From JBEKEX01 sp050013615 (GTDB lineage Bacteria; Chloroflexota; Anaerolineae; Anaerolineales; Anaerolineaceae), in contig JBEKEX010000077.1 in assembly GCA_050013615.1 (NCBI GenBank), forward strand, positions 1 to 10,716: a stretch of 10,716 nt of DNA. Reading direction: 5' to 3'. Below are positions 6,404 to 10,716 of this stretch, one piece after another. Below the pieces are notes generated by a model. The model made no database searches and was not told the DNA's origin. It saw only the letters and a list, made by a program, of their open reading frames with translations. The position numbers were made by a program, and so were the translations under genes. Within the stretch, counting starts at the first letter, position 1, and every line of letters begins with the position of its first letter.

Positions 6404-6430
6404 GACAAATCAATCTAATAAGAGTATCTT
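6402..6430 (+). promoter_or_regulatory. sigma70-type promoter of the L,D-transpeptidase cluster, probably leaderless
   Basis: A perfect TTGACA (6402-6407) and a TATCTT (6425-6430, four of six matches) are 17 bases apart, the ideal spacing. Seven bases separate the -10 box from the ATG at 6438, so the transcript would begin about at the start codon. No ribosome site precedes that ATG. The -35 box overlaps the right arm of the inverted repeat 6373-6403, so a protein bound there could regulate the cluster. Confidence 0.7.
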
Positions 6431-6437
6431 TGTCAAC

Positions 6438-7544
6438 ATGGAATTCAATAAACTGAATCGCCGCGATTTTCTAAAAGTATCCGTCTTTGGATTGGGCGTG
6501 GTGACTTTCCGCCCTATGGTAAATGCTGCATTAAGAGCTGATGCCCAATGGACGGAAGGCCAGAAATTGGGACGGGTCTGCGTTGACGAGCTTGATATCC
6601 GTGACCGTCCCTCGGCTGACGGAACTTCGGTGGGTAAGCTACAGGCTGATGATGTTGTGCAATGGCTTAAAGAGGTGGTGGGAGACAGACCACCAACCCG
6701 CATCAGCCGGCGTTGGGTCGAAACCCCAGTTGGATATGTTTATGCGCCCAGTTTACAGCCGGTCATGAATAAACCCAACCAACCGGTTGCCCAATTGCCG
6801 GCTGCGGAGGTAGCCGCGAATATTCCGACCGGGAAAGGGATGTGGGTAGAGGTCACCGTGCCTTATGTGGATGTTACCCCTACAGCGACACCTGCCGGCT
6901 ATTGGCTGAGAGAGACCACTAATCCGCGATTGTATTACAGCCAGGTTGTGTGGGTCGATGACATGAAGACCAATACAGATGGCACCGTGGATTATCAGGT
7001 AAATGAACGCTACGGCAGCCGCGGCGATAAACTATTGGCTAAGGCTGAGGCATTCCGGCAAATAACTCCCGATGAGATTGCTCCTATCAACCCGGATGCC
7101 AGCGATAAAAAGATCGTCGTTGACCTGACCAACGAATATCTTTCGTGCTATGAAGGCAAGAATGAAGTCTATTTTTGCCAGGTTTCGGCGGGCATTAACT
7201 TCGACGATAAAGGAAACCCAGTCGATCATTCACGTACGCCAGCCGGCGACCATCCGCTTTGGCGCAAACTGGTCTCTTTGCACATGGAGGGCGGCACGGC
7301 AGGCGGCGGGTATGATTTGCCAGGCGTAGCCTGGACTTGTCTTTTTGCTTCTACCGGCGAGGCAATCCACTCCACGTTCTGGCATAATGATTATGGGGAT
7401 AAACGCTCCCACGGCTGTGTTAATGTTGCTCCTGATGATGCCAAGTGGATCTTCCGCTGGACCGACCCGCAAGTGGCTTATGATCCGGGCGACCTGACCA
7501 TCAGCGGCACGGGTGGTACAGTTGTCAGCATCATTGGCTCTTAG
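6438..7544 (+). CDS. Tat-exported L,D-transpeptidase with SH3-like domain (YkuD family)
   Basis: Read from the ATG at 6438 the product is 368 residues. It opens with a twin-arginine signal (NRRDFLKVS, Arg8-Arg9, then a hydrophobic stretch to about residue 33), so it should be exported folded. An SH3-like domain follows (about 45-111; LDIRDRPSADG, ending VGYVYAPSL), then a linker and a YkuD domain (about 225-345) with IHSTFWHN (His311) and the catalytic SHGCVNV (His325, Cys327). YkuD enzymes form 3-3 peptidoglycan cross-links or attach proteins to the wall through a Cys thioester. A TTG in the same frame at 6402 would add 12 residues, but it is the first base of a consensus -35 box, and the Tat motif sits correctly from 6438. 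It is the first gene of a tight cluster; ccdA begins 9 bases after its stop. It could instead act on a different wall polymer; family assignment is firm. Confidence 0.9.
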   Translation: MEFNKLNRRDFLKVSVFGLGVVTFRPMVNAALRADAQWTEGQKLGRVCVDELDIRDRPSADGTSVGKLQADDVVQWLKEVVGDRPPTRISRRWVETPVGYVYAPSLQPVMNKPNQPVAQLPAAEVAANIPTGKGMWVEVTVPYVDVTPTATPAGYWLRETTNPRLYYSQVVWVDDMKTNTDGTVDYQVNERYGSRGDKLLAKAEAFRQITPDEIAPINPDASDKKIVVDLTNEYLSCYEGKNEVYFCQVSAGINFDDKGNPVDHSRTPAGDHPLWRKLVSLHMEGGTAGGGYDLPGVAWTCLFASTGEAIHSTFWHNDYGDKRSHGCVNVAPDDAKWIFRWTDPQVAYDPGDLTISGTGGTVVSIIGS

Positions 7545-7553
7545 AGATACCGA

Positions 7554-8270
7554 ATGGATGTTTCGCTCGGTTTGGCTTTCTTGGCGGGACTGGCTTCATT
7601 CCTTTCTCCATGCGTATTCCCTCTTATCCCGGTCTATATTGGGTATTTGGGTGGAAGATCTGCAGCATTTGGGGAGGGAGCCGGCGGGCAACATCGCGGG
7701 GTCACTTTTACCCATGGTCTGGCATTCGTACTAGGCTTTTCAGTCATATTTATCGCTTTTGGAATTTTGATCTCTGAATTGGGTCAATTGTTGTTCAGCC
7801 TCAGAGATTGGATAGAAAAGATCGGCGGTATTGTTGTAGTGTTATTTGGGCTGCATTTATCGGGGATCCTGAAGCTTCGTTGGTTGGATTATGATTTGCG
7901 ACCTAAAACAATTACCGACCAAAGACGAGGTTATTTTTCATCGTTCTTGATGGGCGTGTTTTTTTCTGCTGGGTGGTCACCTTGCATCGGGCCAGTGTTG
8001 GGCGCCATTTACACCGTCCTTTGGATTAATGGTTCCATTCTGAGAGGTACCGCTATGCTCGTGGCCTATTCTGCCGGACTTGCTGTGCCTTTTCTGCTTG
8101 CAGTGCTGGGGATCGATTGGCTCACACGCCATCTACCACGATATAAAAATATCTCACATTATGTGGAGGTAGCGATGGGAGTGTTGTTGATCATTTTGGG
8201 GATATTATTATTTTTTGGAGTGTTCCAAGAATTGGCGGGGTTGGGAAGTTTTGTCAATGTGGGTCTATAG
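7554..8270 (+). CDS. ccdA: CcdA-type membrane thiol:disulfide electron carrier
   Basis: The 238-residue protein has about six hydrophobic segments and the two signature motifs of the CcdA/DsbD-beta family: FLSPCVFPLIPVY (16-28, Cys20) and GWSPCIGPVLGA (140-151, Cys144). These two cysteines, in helices 1 and 4, take electrons from cytoplasmic thioredoxin and pass them across the membrane to partners outside. The length is that of a stand-alone CcdA, without the periplasmic domains of DsbD. Known CcdA proteins serve cytochrome c maturation or other extracytoplasmic thiol reductions, but no cytochrome c biogenesis gene is visible here. Its neighbours are an exported Cys enzyme (9 bases upstream) and a thioredoxin-like/DUF2085 protein (8 bases downstream), suggesting that they use its electrons. 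The ribosome site is weak (AGAGAT), so coupling to the upstream gene is likely. Confidence 0.93.
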   Translation: MDVSLGLAFLAGLASFLSPCVFPLIPVYIGYLGGRSAAFGEGAGGQHRGVTFTHGLAFVLGFSVIFIAFGILISELGQLLFSLRDWIEKIGGIVVVLFGLHLSGILKLRWLDYDLRPKTITDQRRGYFSSFLMGVFFSAGWSPCIGPVLGAIYTVLWINGSILRGTAMLVAYSAGLAVPFLLAVLGIDWLTRHLPRYKNISHYVEVAMGVLLIILGILLFFGVFQELAGLGSFVNVGL

Positions 8271-8278
8271 GTGATAAC

Positions 8279-9325
8279 ATGGAACATGATGCCTTGGAAA
8301 AGAAATCTTCTGCGCCTTTGATCGTCACAGTGTATTATCGAAAAGGTGACGAAAATTCGGCGAAAGTGCTGGATGAACTACACTTGCTCGAAGAGACTGT
8401 GAAGCATCAAGTAGTTCTCATCGATGTAGAGGACGATCCTGCATTCAAAGACAATTATCAAGGTCCGATTCCGCTGGTACAGGTTGGGCCTTATCATTTA
8501 ACTTTCCCGCTCAGCCGGCAGGACTTGCAAGTTGCCATGCTGGCAGCCATGGATCGAAGCTCGCACCTGGAAAGCACGCATGGTGAAGCATTTCAGAAGT
8601 TGGTCGCCAAAGGGCGGCATTTTTCCTGGCTCGATCGCTTTTCATATTGGCTGAGCTACCATTACATGGTGCTCATCAATATCCTGCTCTTTTTATATGT
8701 CGGCGTGCCTTTTTTAGCGCCGGTTCTCATGAAAAATGGCGATGTTTTACCGGCAGATGTAATTTATACTATTTATCAACCGTTGTGCCATCAGTTTGCC
8801 TTTCGCTCCTGGTTTTTGTTCGGCGAGCAGGCTGCTTATCCGCGGGAATTGGCGCATACATCTTATCTCGTTACCTATGACCAGCTTATTGGACATAGTT
8901 TCTCGTTGACAAACGATCAAGATATATTGCAGGCCAGGGCCTTCATTGGTAATGACCAATTGGGTTATAAAGTCGCCATTTGCGAGCGCGATGTCGCCCT
9001 GTGGGGCGGGCTGCTTGCTTGCGGTCTGTTCTTTTCAGTTTTTAGAAAGAAAATGCCGCTGTTGCCCTGGTATCTTTGGCTGCTGATCGGTGTTGCGCCG
9101 ATCGCCATCGATGGTGCTTCTCAATTGACCCCGCTATTCGGCAATTTGCTGGCATGGTTCCCTGCAAGAGAAAGTACACCCTTCTTGCGCACCTTAACGG
9201 GCGGCCTATTTGGTATATTAACCGGTTGGTACCTGTTTCCGTTCATCGAAGAAGCAATGGCAGAGACCCGGCAAGTGCTTGGACGAAAACTCGCGGTTAT
9301 AAAACAATTTACTGGCGAATCGTGA
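8279..9325 (+). CDS. thioredoxin-like domain fused to a DUF2085 membrane protein
   Basis: The 348-residue protein has two parts. Residues about 14-95 look like a small glutaredoxin/thioredoxin fold: VTVYYRKGDENSAKVLDEL, then VVLIDVEDDPAFKDNY and a cis-Pro-like GPIPLVQVG. The usual G-C-x-x-C is replaced by G-D-E-N-S, so it cannot do dithiol chemistry. Residues about 129-321 are a DUF2085 region: helix about 130-150, YQPLCHQFAFRSW (Cys170-His171), GYKVAICERDVALWGG (Cys235), then helices about 240-256, 262-278 (followed by IDGASQ) and 303-321. Positive charges (KGRHFSWLDR before helix 1, RKK at 256-258, the basic tail) put the N-terminal domain and tail inside and the Cys-containing loop outside. 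DUF2085 has no established function. An AGGTGA site overlaps the ccdA stop, and pgeF follows after 7 bases. The pairing with ccdA suggests a redox role; that is inference. Confidence 0.85.
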   Translation: MEHDALEKKSSAPLIVTVYYRKGDENSAKVLDELHLLEETVKHQVVLIDVEDDPAFKDNYQGPIPLVQVGPYHLTFPLSRQDLQVAMLAAMDRSSHLESTHGEAFQKLVAKGRHFSWLDRFSYWLSYHYMVLINILLFLYVGVPFLAPVLMKNGDVLPADVIYTIYQPLCHQFAFRSWFLFGEQAAYPRELAHTSYLVTYDQLIGHSFSLTNDQDILQARAFIGNDQLGYKVAICERDVALWGGLLACGLFFSVFRKKMPLLPWYLWLLIGVAPIAIDGASQLTPLFGNLLAWFPARESTPFLRTLTGGLFGILTGWYLFPFIEEAMAETRQVLGRKLAVIKQFTGES

Positions 9326-9332
9326 TTTAGCT

Positions 9333-10121
9333 ATGCAATTCCATCAAAACAACGCAATCCGCTACGGCACTTTCGAGAGTTTAGACGATCAGGCTGGGTT
9401 ATGCCACGCCGTTTTTACGCGGGTCGGTGGCGTTAGCCCGGAGCCGTGGGCGTCGCTCAATCAAGGCGGGACAGTCGGGGATGAGCGCGAGCATGTCGTC
9501 GAAAACCGAAAACGTGCCTTCGATGCGATGAGGCTTGAAGTCAGCTCGATCTATGACGTGTGGCAGGTGCATGGGATAGATTGCATCTGTGCCGAACAGC
9601 CTCGGCCCTTGGATGAGCCACATAAAAAAGCGGATATCATCCTCACGCAAAAGCCGGGCATCACCTTGTTCATGCGGTTTGCGGATTGCGTACCTATTCT
9701 GTTGTTCGATCCCGTAAAGCGCGTGATTGGGCTAGCTCATGCAGGTTGGCAGGGCACGGTCAAAAAAGTTCCATTGCATGCAGTGAATGCGATGCAAAGC
9801 AAATTCAATTCTGATCCAGCGGATATCATTGCCTGCATTGGCCCATCGATTGGACCGGACCATTATGAAGTTCGCTACAACGTTATCAGCCAGGTAAAGG
9901 CAGCCTTTGGATCGGGTTTGAAGGAATTTCTTTCCAATCAGAATGAGAAAGTCTATTTGAATCTTTGGAGGGCAAATGAGCTCACCTTGCAGGAAGCCGG
10001 GGTTTCAAAGATTGAGGTTGCCGGCATCTGCACGGCGTGCCACACTGAAGATTGGTATTCGCATCGCGCTGAATTGGGAAAAACGGGCAGATTTGGTGTG
10101 CTAATTTCACTGCTCAACTAA
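9333..10121 (+). CDS. pgeF: peptidoglycan editing factor PgeF (YfiH, 'laccase domain' family)
   Basis: The 262-residue protein is a complete member of the YfiH/PgeF family (formerly polyphenol oxidase). The metal site residues are all present: His80 in WQVHG (77-81), Cys119 in RFADCVPIL (115-123) and His136 in LAHAGWQGT (134-142). Family motifs FTRVGGVS (28-35), SLNQGG (41-46), CIGPSIGP (168-175) and YSHRAELGKTGRFGVLI (242-258) are also seen. In E. coli PgeF acts to keep L-Ser from replacing L-Ala in the peptidoglycan stem; related proteins have purine nucleoside hydrolysing or phosphorolytic activity. It is cytoplasmic. It follows the DUF2085 gene by 7 bases with no good ribosome site, so coupling is likely, and it precedes yggS by 24 bases, a common pairing in bacteria. 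Gln140 replaces the Arg usual in AHAGWRGT. Confidence 0.92.
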   Translation: MQFHQNNAIRYGTFESLDDQAGLCHAVFTRVGGVSPEPWASLNQGGTVGDEREHVVENRKRAFDAMRLEVSSIYDVWQVHGIDCICAEQPRPLDEPHKKADIILTQKPGITLFMRFADCVPILLFDPVKRVIGLAHAGWQGTVKKVPLHAVNAMQSKFNSDPADIIACIGPSIGPDHYEVRYNVISQVKAAFGSGLKEFLSNQNEKVYLNLWRANELTLQEAGVSKIEVAGICTACHTEDWYSHRAELGKTGRFGVLISLLN

Positions 10122-10145
10122 AAAACATGAAGTAAAAAGGGAACC

Positions 10146-10716
10146 ATGGCCATCACCGCAGAGCAGATACATGATAATTACGAAATGGTCCAGGAACGGA
10201 TCGGCAAAGCGGCCGCGGCCAGCAGTCGTGACGCAAACGATATCCATTTGGTAGTCGTGACAAAGAAACAACCGGTCAGCGTCATCCGTGCCGCCATCGA
10301 CGTGGGTATCCGGTCGTTCGGAGAAAATTATCCTGAAGAGGCACTCCCAAAAATCGATGCCATTGGCCCGGTTGCAGGACTCGAATGGCACATGATCGGC
10401 CATTTGCAAAGCCGCAAGGCCAAACTGGTCTGTGATCATTTTCAGCGGCTTCATTCTTTGGATAGCCTACACCTTGCTGTCAAACTCAATATGCTCCTGG
10501 CTGAAGAGAAAAAGGTGCTGCCGGTTTTCTTGGAGTTCAATGTGGGCGGCGAGGAGAGCAAGTCTGGCTGGCCGGCCTGGGACGAAACTAAGTGGGAAGC
10601 ACTCATCCCAGAGCTAAAGCAATTGGCGGAATTACCCCGGTTACACTTCGAAGGGCTAATGACCATGCCGCCTTTGAGCGATGATACTGCGCTGACCAGG
10701 TCTTATTTTCAAAAGC
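10146..10716 (+). CDS. PLP homeostasis protein, YggS/PLPBP family (3' end cut by window)
   Basis: The reading frame is open from ATG 10146 to the window end, giving about 190 residues of a protein normally about 220-240 long. YggS-family proteins bind pyridoxal 5'-phosphate on a TIM-barrel domain without known catalysis and keep PLP and amino acid pools balanced. Seen are VVVTKKQPV (36-44, with Lys40 as the likely PLP lysine), RSFGENYPEEAL (56-67), the signature EWHMIGHLQSRK (80-91), HSLDSL (103-108), FLEFNVGGEESKSGW (128-142) and FEGLMTMPP (168-176). An AAGGGA ribosome site lies just before the ATG. It belongs to the same run as pgeF; the pgeF-yggS order is common and is often followed by division genes such as sepF, which would lie beyond the edge. 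The truncation is from the window, not a mutation. Confidence 0.93.
   Translation, partial: MAITAEQIHDNYEMVQERIGKAAAASSRDANDIHLVVVTKKQPVSVIRAAIDVGIRSFGENYPEEALPKIDAIGPVAGLEWHMIGHLQSRKAKLVCDHFQRLHSLDSLHLAVKLNMLLAEEKKVLPVFLEFNVGGEESKSGWPAWDETKWEALIPELKQLAELPRLHFEGLMTMPPLSDDTALTRSYFQK

Noticed and set aside
6402..6437. TTG start giving a 380-residue L,D-transpeptidase
   Set aside because: The TTG is part of a perfect TTGACA -35 box and of an inverted-repeat arm. The Tat motif is correctly placed when translation starts at ATG 6438.
10146..10716. yggS as a pseudogene because no stop codon is found
   Set aside because: The frame is open and motif-intact to the last base; the window edge cuts the gene.
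1..10716. CRISPR arrays, insertion sequences, phage genes, tRNA or rRNA genes
   Set aside because: No regularly spaced repeats, transposase motifs, terminal repeats or cloverleaf/rRNA sequences were seen. Genes fill nearly the whole window and no gene-free stretch exceeds about 190 bases.

Overview
This window looks like chromosomal DNA of a bacterium with housekeeping and cell-envelope genes. My best guess is phylum Chloroflexota, class Anaerolineae or a relative. The basis is gene content: a membrane-anchored SH3-like protein with a Thr/Pro-rich stalk, a Tat-exported SH3-plus-YkuD L,D-transpeptidase, a thioredoxin-fold/DUF2085 fusion and a cytosolic double zinc-ribbon protein. This taxonomic call is an inference and was not tested by a search. 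I saw no mobile element, CRISPR array, tRNA or rRNA.

Left block (1-2587, minus strand): a probable three-gene run, read from 2587 down to 49. It encodes a double zinc-ribbon protein of unknown role, a DmpA/P1-family (S58) autoproteolytic aminopeptidase, and a DegV/FakB-like fatty-acid-binding protein. A hairpin with a U-tract at 6-38 ends the run.

Middle block (2618-4358): a divergent promoter region with a palindromic -10 box separates the zinc-ribbon gene from a plus-strand SH3-domain membrane protein. That gene converges, with only 10 bases between stop codons, on a minus-strand pair: a small two-helix membrane protein whose end overlaps the start of a serine esterase/phospholipase.

Right block (4359-10716, plus strand): smpB (trans-translation), then a hutH-type ammonia-lyase with a Ser-Ser-Gly cofactor triad and no other hut genes nearby. 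A tight cluster follows: L,D-transpeptidase, ccdA, thioredoxin-like/DUF2085 membrane protein, pgeF and yggS (cut by the window edge). Gaps in the cluster are 7-24 bases, so it is very likely one transcript. A strong promoter (TTGACA, 17 bases, TATCTT) lies directly before the L,D-transpeptidase start.

The most interesting reading is functional. An exported enzyme with a catalytic cysteine (L,D-transpeptidase), a transmembrane thiol-electron carrier (CcdA) and a membrane protein with a Cys-His motif and a second Cys predicted to face outward (DUF2085) may form an envelope redox-protection module for peptidoglycan cross-linking. PgeF next door also acts on peptidoglycan quality. A second theme is gene starts: at least two, perhaps three, promoters place the -10 box 6-7 bases from the start codon with no ribosome binding site, which suggests leaderless mRNAs.
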